DNA of 64,000 nt. Origin: IMCC26077 sp964418325. Its GTDB lineage: Bacteria; Actinomycetota; Actinomycetes; Nanopelagicales; Nanopelagicaceae. The DNA is taken from the NCBI GenBank assembly GCA_964418325.1, contig CAYQLC010000001.1, positions 62,001-126,000 on the forward strand, read 5' to 3'. This document shows, piece after piece, positions 18,157 to 27,000 of the stretch. Each line of letters begins with the position of its first letter. The first letter of the stretch is position 1. Below the pieces are notes generated by a model that was not told the DNA's origin, made no database searches, and worked only from the letters and a program-made list of their open reading frames with translations. The position numbers were made by a program, and so were the translations under genes.

Positions 18157-19167
18157 ATGGGCAGATTAACTCTTCATGTGGATGGCGAACGATGGCGCCA
18201 TCACATTGCTCATTACGTTGCACGATTTCAGGGCGACCTCACCCCGGTGATTAAGGGCAATGGCTATGGATTTGGTATCCCCACTCTTGCGCGCGAAGCC
18301 ACATCATTTCAAGCCCAGTCTGTTGCCTGCTATAGCGCAGAAGAGGCAGCGGTGATTCGCTCCCAATTCGAGGGTGATGTTTTGTTATTAGCGCCCACAG
18401 AGCACCTCCACGAGAAGTGGATTATTCATACCATCGCGCCTATTACCGAGAAGTTCTCTGATAGGAAGCCTGAGCGTTTTCTCATCGAACTGCTCTCTCC
18501 CGTAAAAAGACATGGTTATCCTCCCTCCGATATTGCTCAAGCGCTGAAGAAATACTCCGAAAATGGGAGCTGTGAAGGACTTGCAATCCATCTTCCGATA
18601 GATCAGAGAAAATCAGTAACCAATTGGATCAACGTTCAACTTAAATCAATCGAAGAACATGGAGTTACTCCAAACGATTTTCATAAAACTATCTGGATCT
18701 CGCATATCAGTGCAGAAGATCTTCTTTTACTTAAGAAAACCTGGCCCGAGATTCGCTGGCGAGTTCGGGTGGGCACCGATCTCTGGCTAGGTGCGCGTAC
18801 CAGTCTTACTGCAACTGCAACCGTCATCGATCGTCACAAACTCTCGGCTAAGGAATTGATTGGTTACCGACAAAGCGCTCCTGGAAAAGGGTGGCTCGTG
18901 ATTGCAGCTGGCGGAACAGCACAGGGAATCGGACTAGAGATACCTGCTCGAGGAGTGCGGGCTTTGATCAAGTCGATACTTCGTCTCTTTGGTTGGAATC
19001 CAAGCCCTTACAGTTGGAACGGAAAATCACTTCCCTTTGCCGAGGCTCCACATATGCACAATTCTCTCCTTTACTTGAAAGGTGATGAGGCGCCTGAAAT
19101 TGGTGAAGAAATTGGTCTAAACGTTCGATTTACTACGACTACTTTTCACGAAATCGTTTTCGAGTAG
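18157..19167 (+). CDS. Alanine racemase-like PLP protein
   Basis: 336 residues, a little shorter than alanine racemase (about 370). The N-terminal PLP-barrel motif VIKGNGYGFG (about 32-41) supplies the Schiff-base Lys, and the rest follows the Alr N-domain order (RVRVGTDLWLG). The C-terminal beta-domain is recognisable but divergent (ELIGYRQ keeps the Tyr expected at the active site). It directly follows the FemX-like gene. It may racemise an amino acid used in cell-wall cross-bridges; true alanine racemase activity is uncertain. The last 51 bases overlap the convergent GT87 gene, so both proteins use the same DNA at their C-termini. Confidence 0.78.
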   Translation: MGRLTLHVDGERWRHHIAHYVARFQGDLTPVIKGNGYGFGIPTLAREATSFQAQSVACYSAEEAAVIRSQFEGDVLLLAPTEHLHEKWIIHTIAPITEKFSDRKPERFLIELLSPVKRHGYPPSDIAQALKKYSENGSCEGLAIHLPIDQRKSVTNWINVQLKSIEEHGVTPNDFHKTIWISHISAEDLLLLKKTWPEIRWRVRVGTDLWLGARTSLTATATVIDRHKLSAKELIGYRQSAPGKGWLVIAAGGTAQGIGLEIPARGVRALIKSILRLFGWNPSPYSWNGKSLPFAEAPHMHNSLLYLKGDEAPEIGEEIGLNVRFTTTTFHEIVFE

Positions 19168-20286
19168 ATATATTGCATAAGCTGCAAGAGCCAACAAGCT
19201 CACGATTCGTAAGACGCTAAAAAGTATGTATATCTCGTTTGAGATACCTCCGCTCTCTTCGAGCACAGTGAGCAAGTGACGCCAAATGGCGAATTGATAG
19301 AGAAGCTCGCCAGCTTGCCAAATGAGAAATAGCCCGTAGAAAACTCTGTTCTTTGGAAAGAATAAAATCGCGACCACTGTTAACCAGAGTACATACTGAG
19401 GTGAGTACACCTTATTTAAAGTAAAGAAAATTACTGACACTAAAAAAATGTTTCCAAATAAATGTTCACGATACCGGATATAACACCCTATTAGTAATGC
19501 AGCGACTAAGGGTGTAGCAATCCAGTTGAGATTTGAGATCCATGTTCCTTGAAGAGAGAGTAAATACCAAATAGATCCAAAATCTACCCCGCGCTCATAA
19601 TTGAAGCGATAGAACTTTAACCAACCATCAAATTGGGTGAGGATGAAAGGCACATTAATGACCAGAGCGGAGAGTGTCAGTCCTTTGAGAAATTGCTTCC
19701 GGTCATATCCGTTCTTCCAGATTATGAGCAAAATGGGTACCAGATAAATCACAGGAAAGAATTTAAAGAAGATGCTGACAGTGAGAAAAACTCCAGCAGA
19801 TGCGAAATGTTTACGTTCAATCGAGATTAATGCAAGGACCAAAGGTGCGATGGCCCAGATATCCCAATTGATAAATAATGCCGTAATCACCGCTGGGGCA
19901 AGAGAAAAAAGAAGCGCATTCTTACTGTTTAGTCTCTGTAATTGATAGATCACTAGAGAGTATGCCAAGGCAATTACTAATAGGTTCCATCTGAAAAATC
20001 CCAATAATCCTGCAGATCCATCTTCTGTGATGAGTGAAATCAGCCATATCCCAATTCCAGAGAGAATGGGATATTCGAGCGAGTCATTACCTTGGCCATA
20101 AGGCCAGATATCTGAAGAGAATCCTCGCGCTTCATATAGAGCGGTAATGTCGGTGTAACACCCTTGCAGATACACATCCGGAGATATCCAACCGCCAGGG
20201 ATGCAGCGTGCAAACTTAAGATAACTAATCGCTACAGCAAATATGGTGAGAAGCAGCACGCCCAAGGAGAGTGAGCGCGTGCGCAT
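19117..20286 (-). CDS. GT87-like polyprenol-phosphate sugar transferase (membrane)
   Basis: 389 residues with about ten membrane helices and the architecture of GT-C glycosyltransferases (DUF2029/GT87). An Asp-containing first loop (YTDITALYEARG) follows helix 1, then DSLEYPILSG, then long helices ending in 'YSPQYVLWLTVVAI'. GT87 enzymes use polyprenyl-phosphate sugars to build envelope glycolipids. ATG 20286 overlaps the PBP stop as TGATG, with AGGAA just upstream, so it is translationally coupled to the PBP. The same pairing (ponA1 and Rv0051) is known in mycobacteria. Donor sugar is not predictable. Confidence 0.85.
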   Translation of the reverse strand: MRTRSLSLGVLLLTIFAVAISYLKFARCIPGGWISPDVYLQGCYTDITALYEARGFSSDIWPYGQGNDSLEYPILSGIGIWLISLITEDGSAGLLGFFRWNLLVIALAYSLVIYQLQRLNSKNALLFSLAPAVITALFINWDIWAIAPLVLALISIERKHFASAGVFLTVSIFFKFFPVIYLVPILLIIWKNGYDRKQFLKGLTLSALVINVPFILTQFDGWLKFYRFNYERGVDFGSIWYLLSLQGTWISNLNWIATPLVAALLIGCYIRYREHLFGNIFLVSVIFFTLNKVYSPQYVLWLTVVAILFFPKNRVFYGLFLIWQAGELLYQFAIWRHLLTVLEESGGISNEIYILFSVLRIVSLLALAAYAIYLLENDFVKSSRSKSNV

Positions 20287-22322
20287 CAATTTCCTGATTT
20301 AGTTGATGTCGGCGAGGGTGCAGGAGTTGCGCCCACAGTAGGCGCAGGAGTCGAAGTGGGAGCTGGTGGCGGTACTTCCACATCATCAAAGCCAGGAGGT
20401 TTCGGAATGATGTTGTAGACCGAGCCATCGGCGAGCGCATCCTCACCTATAAAGACCGGATCCGGGAAATTTAACTTTGGTTCTCCTTGCAAAGCGCCTC
20501 TCATGAATTCGGTCCATATTCGAGCTGGAAAGGAGCCACCAGTAAGGGTGCGCATACCACCAATGCCGCGTAATGACTCAGTCGAATCATCACGATAAAA
20601 AGCAACGGAGGCTGAGATTTGAGGTGTGTATCCGTTCCACCATGCAGAGCTATTTTCTTGACTTGTTCCGGTCTTGCCGGCAGCAGGTCGTCCGAGTTTC
20701 ATCGCTGCTCTTCCGGAACCGAACTTCACCACGCTCGCTAAGGCATAGGTGAGATCTGCCATTACCTCTTTGGAGAAAACTTCTTGTCCCTGTGGTTTGG
20801 CTTTATAGAGCACGCCACCATTGCGATTAACTACCTCAGAAACTATAAAAGGTTTTGCATACACTCCCTCAGCAGCGAATGTCGCATAGGCGTTTGCAAC
20901 ATCTAAGACATGAGGGCTGGCAACACCAAGTACAACAGATGGAGTTGGCACCATCTCAACATCGGCAGGTATGCCAGCTCGTCGAGCAGCATCGATGACT
21001 TTCTCCGGGCCCACAGCGATACCTAATGGCACATAAACAGTGTTGACAGATTTCTCAGTCGCTTCTAGCAAAGTTAGATTTTTAAAGGACTTCTTTCCAT
21101 AATTTGCCACTTCGTAAGGTTTGCCATTGTCGTCGAAGGTCTGTGGCGAACGGCCATCCCAAACAGTATCTATCGAGATACCCGCCTCAAGGGCAGCAAT
21201 AAGTGCAAAAGGCTTGAAGCTGGAACCGGCTTGGGTTATTCCTTGGGTAGCGTTATTCAATTGTCGCTCGACATAATCTCGACCACCATACATCGCAAGA
21301 ATTGCTCCAGTGCCTGGGCGGACGGCAGCTAATCCAATATAAAGATCATCGGGAGCCTTCTTAGGCCCCTCTTTTTCGACTGCCAATACCGCAGACTCTT
21401 GGGCTTTCTTATTGAGCGTCGTCATAACGCGAAGTCCGCCGACCATCAGCTTCTCATCAGAGAAACCTAATTTATTCAACTCCTTTTGAACGGCTGCAAC
21501 CAAGTAACCCTTTGGTCCTGCAAGAATCCCAGTCTTGGATCGAGAGAGCACTTTCGGCATTTCAAGATTTTCAAGGAGCTTCTTATCTGCCCAACCAGCC
21601 GAAACCATACCTCGAATCGTGTATCGATAACGCGCAGCAAGTCGCTCATCATTTCCCTCACGTAATCCTGGATCGTAATACCCAGGTGAACGTAGTACCG
21701 ATGCCAACACTGCAGATTGGCGTAAACTTAAATCTCGAACACTCTTGCCAAAATAAACTTGAGATGCAGTCTCAACTCCATACGCACCACGACCGAAATA
21801 AATGGTATTTAAGTAGCTCTCCAGAATTTCATCTTTCGTCATCATATTCTCAAGTTTGATGGCGATGATTAACTCTCGAATTTTTCTTTTTATAGTTTGA
21901 TCAGGGGTGAGAAAAGCAGTCTTGGCATATTGCTGCGTGATGGTAGAACCACCTTGCACTCCACCACCTCGAGCCATATTAAATAGCGCTCTGATAATTC
22001 CAGTGGGGCTAATTGCATGTTCACTGTAGAAGTTTCGGTTTTCAGCAGCGAGTACCGCATGACGTAGATCCAGAGGAATCTTTCCTAATGGAACGCTCGT
22101 TCTATTCTGTGCTCCTATTCGAGCAAACTCACTTCCGTCGTCGTAAGTTAAAATCGTCGCTTGGCTTGTGACATAGGCATTTGGATCGGGGATCTGAACG
22201 GTGAAATAGGAGAACACAAGAAGTACCGAACCTGCAAAGAAACCAAGCCCGCCCAGGAACATAGTCCACCGCAGCGCCAAACGCCGTCGCGAGACTTTTC
22301 GTCCGGAACCTTTCTTTGCCAT
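20286..22322 (-). CDS. ponA: Class A penicillin-binding protein (PonA type)
   Basis: 678 residues. A short basic cytoplasmic tail and one transmembrane helix (about 21-41) precede the GT51 glycosyltransferase domain with catalytic Glu94 in AAENRNFYSEH and the STITQQYAK motif. A transpeptidase domain follows with SSFK (Ser367), SVN and KTGTS (Lys550). The last 60 residues are Pro/Thr/Ser-rich, like the tail of mycobacterial PonA1. The protein polymerises and cross-links peptidoglycan outside the membrane. The ATG lies six bases after TAACCT (22329-22334) without a ribosome site. It is coupled to the GT87 gene downstream; DUF5318 is just upstream. Confidence 0.96.
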   Translation of the reverse strand: MAKKGSGRKVSRRRLALRWTMFLGGLGFFAGSVLLVFSYFTVQIPDPNAYVTSQATILTYDDGSEFARIGAQNRTSVPLGKIPLDLRHAVLAAENRNFYSEHAISPTGIIRALFNMARGGGVQGGSTITQQYAKTAFLTPDQTIKRKIRELIIAIKLENMMTKDEILESYLNTIYFGRGAYGVETASQVYFGKSVRDLSLRQSAVLASVLRSPGYYDPGLREGNDERLAARYRYTIRGMVSAGWADKKLLENLEMPKVLSRSKTGILAGPKGYLVAAVQKELNKLGFSDEKLMVGGLRVMTTLNKKAQESAVLAVEKEGPKKAPDDLYIGLAAVRPGTGAILAMYGGRDYVERQLNNATQGITQAGSSFKPFALIAALEAGISIDTVWDGRSPQTFDDNGKPYEVANYGKKSFKNLTLLEATEKSVNTVYVPLGIAVGPEKVIDAARRAGIPADVEMVPTPSVVLGVASPHVLDVANAYATFAAEGVYAKPFIVSEVVNRNGGVLYKAKPQGQEVFSKEVMADLTYALASVVKFGSGRAAMKLGRPAAGKTGTSQENSSAWWNGYTPQISASVAFYRDDSTESLRGIGGMRTLTGGSFPARIWTEFMRGALQGEPKLNFPDPVFIGEDALADGSVYNIIPKPPGFDDVEVPPPAPTSTPAPTVGATPAPSPTSTKSGN

Positions 22323-22328
22323 AAGAGT

Positions 22329-22334
22329 AGGTTA
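22329..22334 (-). promoter_or_regulatory. -10 box of the PBP gene
   Basis: TAACCT, 6 bases before ATG 22322. It gives the PBP-GT87 pair its own leaderless start in the 16-base gap after the DUF5318 gene. Confidence 0.4.
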
Positions 22335-22338
22335 CTGA

Positions 22339-22764
22339 TTAACGAGCGAAATCCTCATCCTCAAGGGTTCGTACTCGTCGAGGCGGCTTTCGTTTGCGCC
22401 CATCGCCCAGTAGATAAGAGGTATGGAGATGATTCCAGCGGCAGCGCTGGCAAATCTCTACAACATAGACTCGAAATTCACCATGCTCATTCTCAAGCTC
22501 TTCTAACTCTTGACTTGATTTCAATCGACCCGAGTATTGACCCAATTCGTCGCCAAAAATGTAATTGAGCTCTACCAGCTTCTCCCGTCGGCAGAGTGGA
22601 CAATCTCGATCGCTCTGCTCTCCGTGAAACTTCGCTGCCTTGAAGAGATAGGGGTCGGCATCAGTTGGATCACTTGTTGTGCCATGAAAGGCATTCTTGA
22701 GAAAATTGAAGATGGTGGCGCGCTTTTGGAGCGAATAGTCAATTATCGAACGTTGCGACCACAT
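22339..22764 (-). CDS. DUF5318 family protein, probable zinc ribbon
   Basis: 141 residues. The start MWSQRSIIDYSLQKRATI is characteristic of the actinobacterial DUF5318 family (position equivalent to Rv0049 beside ponA1). A CPLC pair (about 55-58) and a CQRC pair (about 105-108) suggest a zinc-binding domain; the C-terminus is basic. The function is unknown, and conserved neighbourhood with the class A PBP suggests a cell-envelope or growth role. Confidence 0.88.
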   Translation of the reverse strand: MWSQRSIIDYSLQKRATIFNFLKNAFHGTTSDPTDADPYLFKAAKFHGEQSDRDCPLCRREKLVELNYIFGDELGQYSGRLKSSQELEELENEHGEFRVYVVEICQRCRWNHLHTSYLLGDGRKRKPPRRVRTLEDEDFAR

Positions 22765-22770
22765 GGGAGA

Positions 22771-22798
22771 AGGGTAATAGGAATTCAGGCCTTAGGCT
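22771..22798. promoter_or_regulatory. Divergent promoters DUF5318 / MFS transporter
   Basis: In the 41-base gap, TACCCT on the minus strand (22771-22776) is 6 bases before ATG 22764, and TAGGCT on the plus strand (22793-22798) is 7 bases before ATG 22806. Neither gene has a ribosome site. Confidence 0.4.
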
Positions 22799-22805
22799 TT
22801 CCCAC

Positions 22806-24056
22806 ATGGCGCTACTCCGCTTTGGTCGATTCTGGAGATTGATCGCTGTGCGTTGGATGGGCCAAGGAACTGATGGCCTTTATCAAAGTGCGCTCGCTGC
22901 CTTCTTACTCTTCTCTCCAGAACGCGCTGCAAGCGCCCAAGCAGCTGCTGTGGCATTTGCGATTGTGCTTCTTCCATATTCCTTAATCGGACCTGTGGTC
23001 GGAACTGTTTTAGATAAGTTCTCTCGACGACAAATTCTCTTCTATGCCAACAATTTCCGCGCACTAATTTTGTTATTAGTTGCCTGCGTTTTGCTGCTTG
23101 GTAATACTGGATTGCTACTTACGTTAACAGTTCTCATCTCGTTCGGTATCAATCGATTAATTCTTGCTGGACTCTCTGCAGCAACGCCACGTCTGGTCTC
23201 TGCCGAAAATCTAATTAGCGCTAATGCGCTTAGCGTCACTGGAGGAACTATTGCCATAGTTCTTGGTGGCGGACTTGGCGTAGGTCTTCGTCAAGTCTTC
23301 AATACATTCGGCGACTCAGATCAGGCGGACTCCTTGCTCGTCATTGTTGCTGCATTTGGTTACTTGATTGCTGCGCTGCTCGCGCTGCGAGTGAAACGAG
23401 ATGAGTTTGGACCAGAAGCACACATCACTGCCCCTGCGTGGTATGAAGGATTTAACGAAATGCGGGAGGGATTTAGATATCTTGCTGAGCGGACCACGAG
23501 TTTACTTTCAATACTCGTCGTCGCTATCCAGCGTGGAGGCTTAACTGCACTGACATTAATGGCATTGATACTCCAACGAAATACATTTAATGATTCCAAC
23601 AATCCTGATGCTGGTTTAAGCGGGTTTGCGTTAGCGTTAGTGCTCTCTGGAATTGGTATCACAATAGGGGCGATTATTACCCCTGCTGCAACTCGAATCA
23701 TTAATCGCTACACCTGGAGCCGATCTGCGATGGTGGCAGCGGCGGTAATGCCCATAATCTTTGCCTTCACACTCAATGAGATCACCTTAATACTCATGGG
23801 ATTTTTCACTGGAATGGCTGGACAGGCTGTAAAAGTAACTAACGATGCAATCGTGCAACAAACAACCAGTGATATTTACCGGGGCAGAGTCTTTGCTGTC
23901 TATGACGTGGTGGTCAACGCAGCAATCGTTTCTGGTGCCCTACTTTGTGCGGCCTTCCTCCCAGTCAGTGGATTAACTCGCAGCGTTCCACTTGGTATTT
24001 CGGTCGCCTACCTATTTGCCGCGCTAGTCCTTATGAACAAACGCATTTTCAAGTAA
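22806..24056 (+). CDS. Major facilitator superfamily transporter
   Basis: 416 residues with about twelve hydrophobic helices. The MFS loop between helices 2 and 3 is seen as 'GTVLDKFSRRQILFYANNFRA', and a long cytosolic loop near residues 190-225 separates the halves. Several lines (GIGITIGAIITPAATRII, GMAGQAVKVTNDAIVQ, RGRVFAVYDVVVNAA) match MFS efflux-type proteins. The substrate is unknown. The start is fixed by the TAGGCT box seven bases upstream. Confidence 0.9.
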   Translation: MALLRFGRFWRLIAVRWMGQGTDGLYQSALAAFLLFSPERAASAQAAAVAFAIVLLPYSLIGPVVGTVLDKFSRRQILFYANNFRALILLLVACVLLLGNTGLLLTLTVLISFGINRLILAGLSAATPRLVSAENLISANALSVTGGTIAIVLGGGLGVGLRQVFNTFGDSDQADSLLVIVAAFGYLIAALLALRVKRDEFGPEAHITAPAWYEGFNEMREGFRYLAERTTSLLSILVVAIQRGGLTALTLMALILQRNTFNDSNNPDAGLSGFALALVLSGIGITIGAIITPAATRIINRYTWSRSAMVAAAVMPIIFAFTLNEITLILMGFFTGMAGQAVKVTNDAIVQQTTSDIYRGRVFAVYDVVVNAAIVSGALLCAAFLPVSGLTRSVPLGISVAYLFAALVLMNKRIFK

Positions 24057-24059
24057 TAT
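24054..24059 (+). promoter_or_regulatory. -10 box of the small secreted protein gene
   Basis: TAATAT lies across the MFS stop codon, 7 bases before ATG 24067; leaderless layout. Confidence 0.45.
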
Positions 24060-24066
24060 CCCCGAC

Positions 24067-24546
24067 ATGCGCAAATCTCTCTCCCTGCTCTTCATCACAG
24101 TTATGGTGCTCTTTTCTGGCGGTAGCGCATCTGCTGCTATCACCGAAGCAGATGCTAAGTATGCGCAGGCTGCAGGTAAAGCCACTCAAGATTTTTCTGA
24201 TGCAATAGGTAACTGGGGAAACACTTACCAGACAACTCCAGATAAAGTGAATTCTCGCGAATATCGAGTGTGGGTAAAGAACGCTCAGGCTGCAGATAAG
24301 TCTGTAAAAGCTTCACTCACAAGTTTTTCCAAGATAAAAGTTTCTAGTGGCTATAAAAAATCCGATGTAGCTATGCGCAAATTCATCAAGGCCTACAACA
24401 ATGCGATTGATTTATACGCCCCCGCTATCAAGAAGAATGATCGAAAAATGATGAAGAAAGCTAATGATGCATTAATGGCGGCTACTAATCTCTTTACTGT
24501 CTGGGGAAATGAATTTGCTAAAGACTCTTCCCGTCTAGCCCAGTGA
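24067..24546 (+). CDS. Small secreted helical protein, unknown
   Basis: 159 residues. Clear signal peptide (MRKSLSLLFITVMVLFSGGSASAA). The mature part is Lys/Ala-rich and probably all-helical (KYAQAAGKATQDFSDAI..., KKANDALMAATNLFTVW), with no cysteines. No family recognised. Its 3' end overlaps the convergent aldo/keto reductase by 12 bases once that gene is read across the assembly gap. Confidence 0.8.
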   Translation: MRKSLSLLFITVMVLFSGGSASAAITEADAKYAQAAGKATQDFSDAIGNWGNTYQTTPDKVNSREYRVWVKNAQAADKSVKASLTSFSKIKVSSGYKKSDVAMRKFIKAYNNAIDLYAPAIKKNDRKMMKKANDALMAATNLFTVWGNEFAKDSSRLAQ

Positions 24547-25667
24547 CATCGGCTTAATCAGACCGCTCTCTTCAAGCTCATTCCACACCGAATCAGCAAT
24601 CTCTGCATCAAAATCTGCGACATTCGCCCGGAGTTCTGCGGCATTCCTTGAACNNNNNNNNNNNNNNNNNNNNNNNNNNNNNNNNNNNNNNNNNNNNNNN
24701 NNNNNNNNNNNNNNNNNNNNNNNNNNNNNNNNNNNNNNNNNNNNNNNNNNNNNATCTCTGCATCAAAATCTGCGACATTCGCCCGGAGTTCTGCGGCATT
24801 CCTTGAACCGGTGAGAACTGTCATCACAGCTGGGTGGCGAAGTGGGAATTGAATAGCAGCTGCAGTCAAAGAGACGCCCCGCTCAGCCAAGAACGCCTTG
24901 ATTGCTATTGCTCGATCAAGAAGTTCCTCACTCACAGGGGCGTAGTTGTACGCCGCTCCCTTTACTGGATTAGCCAAGACGCCAGAGTTATAGACGCCTC
25001 CAATAATCATCGAGACATTCTTCTTAAGCGCCAATGGGAAAAGCTCTTCTTGCGCCTCTTGATCAAGCAGGGTGTAGCGGCCAGCAATCAGCGCGCAATC
25101 CAAATCAGTCTCTTTCATCACCGCTACTGAAGGTGCGCAGAGATTTAAGCCCATTCCCACCGCTTTGATTATTCCTTGAGAGCGGTAACTATCTAGGACT
25201 GGATATGCTTCACGAATAGTTTGCTCGAGGTAATCTTCACAATCGTGCAAGAGCACCATATCGACATGATCTAGGCCTAGTCGCTCTAGGCTTTCATTAA
25301 TAGAGCGCTTGACTCCATCCGCGCTCCAGTCATAAACAGAAATTTTGGTGGGATCAGCATCTTTAAAGAATTCGTTATCAGGTTGATCCGTTGGATTATT
25401 AACACGGCCCACTTTTGTTGAAATAACAAAATCTTTCTTTGAAGCGCGAAGTGCACGTCCAAGGCGTACTTCCGAACGGCCATATCCATAGAGTGGAGCG
25501 GTATCGAAGTAATTTATTCCCAACTCAAAAGCGGTTGCAATCAAATCATCGCTCTCGCTTTCAGAAACCGAATTGAACATTCCACCTAGTGGCGCTGTTC
25601 CTAGTCCTAATCGGGTGACTTCTAGTGGAACTCTTTTAAGAGATATTTTTTGGTTATGGCGCGGCAT
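24535..25667 (-). CDS. Aldo/keto reductase, candidate L-fucose / D-threo-aldose dehydrogenase (interrupted by assembly gap)
   Basis: With the 100 N and one 55-base duplicate removed, the frame is continuous from ATG 25667 to TAG 24535-24537: 978 bases, 325 residues, C-terminus ending LIKPMSLG. Read across the N run without repair, the end is out of frame and wrong. The sequence has the AKR signature LGLGTAPLGGMF near the N-terminus, catalytic Asp/Tyr in FDTAPLYGYGRSE, Lys in STKVGR, and His in LLHD. This AKR branch contains D-threo-aldose 1-dehydrogenases that oxidise L-fucose to L-fuconolactone; divergence from the L-fuconate dehydratase gene supports that role. The ATG stands 6 bases after TACGAT inside a palindromic operator. 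Confidence 0.85.
24599..24653. repeat. 55-base copy left of assembly gap
   Basis: Identical to 24754-24808 on the other side of the N run. The two are one genomic sequence at an unmerged contig overlap. Confidence 0.93.
24654..24753. other. Assembly gap of exactly 100 N
   Basis: A scaffolding placeholder inside the aldo/keto reductase gene, flanked by identical 55-base sequences. The true distance is probably zero, because removing the gap and one copy restores the frame. Confidence 0.97.
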
Positions 25668-25670
25668 TGC

Positions 25671-25688
25671 TGAATCGTATAGGATTTT
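25671..25688 (-). promoter_or_regulatory. Operator/promoter between AKR and fuconate dehydratase genes
   Basis: TGAATC-GTATAG-GATTTT on the plus strand; read on the minus strand it gives AATCCTATACGATTCA, ending three bases before ATG 25667, with TACGAT as -10 box. It closely matches 45415-45432 and shares CTATACGA with 32045-32052. Its position in a 43-base divergent gap would let one regulator control both genes. The regulator is not proven; the GntR at 30067 is the obvious candidate. Confidence 0.55.
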
Positions 25689-25710
25689 TGCAGCAAAGCG
25701 AAAGGGCCAC

Positions 25711-27000
25711 ATGGCAACAATCACTGGATTTCAGATAGCTGACATTAGATTCCCAACTTCACGCTCCCTTGATGGCTCCGATGCCATGAACAAAGATCCT
25801 GACTACTCAGCGGCATATCTCATTCTCGAGACTGACTCATCTATTAGCGGCCATGGCTTTGCATTTACTTTGGGGCGCGGAACTGAATTGCAATGCGCAA
25901 CGATTGAATTGTTGGCGCCTAAGGTAGTTGGACTTAAGGTCGATGATCTCAAGGCAACACTCGGTCAAATTGCTCGCGACTTAGTCAGCGACTCTCAGAT
26001 TCGTTGGCTCGGTCCTGAAAAAGGATTAACTCATATGGCTGTCGGTGCCGTACTCACCGCGCTTTGGGATCTTGTCGCTAAACACGAGGGTAAACCTCTC
26101 TGGGAAGTTCTTGCCGATATGGGTCCTGAGGAGCTCGTCGCCCTCGTGGACTTTCGATATATCCGTGATGTTCTCACTCCAGAGGAAGCCTTAGAGATAT
26201 TGCGAAAAGCCGAGCCAACAAAAGCTGAACGCAAAGCGAAATTACTAGCATCAGGAATTCCTGCTTATACGACCTCTGCAGGGTGGCTGGGATATAGCGA
26301 TGAAAAAATGGTACGCCTTGCGAAAGAAGCAGTCGCTGATGGTTTCACTCTCATTAAATTGAAATGTGGTGGATCTATCGAAGATGACAAGCGCCGGTTG
26401 CGTCTTGCTCGAGAGGCAGTTGGTCCGAATGTGCGACTTGCTATCGATGCAAATCAGGTGTGGAGCGTGGACGAGGCAATCGCCTGGCTCAAGGAGCTAC
26501 ATGGAGTTGACCTCTACTGGATTGAAGAGCCAACCTCACCTGATGATGCGCTCGGACATGCCACCATCGCAAAAGCAATTGCACCAATCAGAGTAGCCAC
26601 CGGTGAACATGTGCAAAATCGAATTATCTTTAAACAAATGCTCCAACTGGGCGCATTTGCTTTTATGCAGATTGATTCGACTCGGGTAGCAGGTCCAAAC
26701 GAAAACATTGCAAATATCTTGATGGCGGCAAAATTTGGAATTCCGGTATGCCCTCATGCTGGAGGCGTGGGGCTTTGTGAATTAGTTCAACATTTATCGA
26801 TGTTTGATTACGTCGCAGTCTCTGGTGAAAACGATGATCGAGTAATCGAGTTCGTTGACCACTTACATGAACATTTTGTTACTCCGGTAGAAATAAAGAA
26901 CGGTAGATACCTAGCCCCAACAGCACCTGGTGCTGGTGGCGAAATGTTCCGCGATTCAATAGAAAGATTCGGATTTCCTAATGGAAAGGAATGGCGATGA
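25711..27000 (+). CDS. L-fuconate dehydratase (enolase superfamily)
   Basis: 429 residues from ATG 25711, with GAAAGGG just upstream; a longer frame from 25573 crosses the AKR promoter and is rejected. It dehydrates L-fuconate to 2-keto-3-deoxy-L-fuconate. Catalytic residues are all present: KxK Lys216/Lys218, metal ligands Asp246, Glu272, Glu299, and the His349-Asp322 pair. These match, as I recall them, the numbering of the Xanthomonas enzyme with a constant offset of two. The N-terminal 'RFPTSRSLDGSDAMNKDPDYSAAY' is also diagnostic. It is the first gene of a pair overlapping the next by ATGA, and central to the island's pathway. Confidence 0.93.
   Translation: MATITGFQIADIRFPTSRSLDGSDAMNKDPDYSAAYLILETDSSISGHGFAFTLGRGTELQCATIELLAPKVVGLKVDDLKATLGQIARDLVSDSQIRWLGPEKGLTHMAVGAVLTALWDLVAKHEGKPLWEVLADMGPEELVALVDFRYIRDVLTPEEALEILRKAEPTKAERKAKLLASGIPAYTTSAGWLGYSDEKMVRLAKEAVADGFTLIKLKCGGSIEDDKRRLRLAREAVGPNVRLAIDANQVWSVDEAIAWLKELHGVDLYWIEEPTSPDDALGHATIAKAIAPIRVATGEHVQNRIIFKQMLQLGAFAFMQIDSTRVAGPNENIANILMAAKFGIPVCPHAGGVGLCELVQHLSMFDYVAVSGENDDRVIEFVDHLHEHFVTPVEIKNGRYLAPTAPGAGGEMFRDSIERFGFPNGKEWR

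Noticed and set aside
24558..25724. 388-codon version of the aldo/keto reductase reading through the N run
   Set aside because: Its C-terminus is out of frame because of the duplicated 55 bases, and its N-terminus extends through the promoter; the repaired 325-residue model fits the family.
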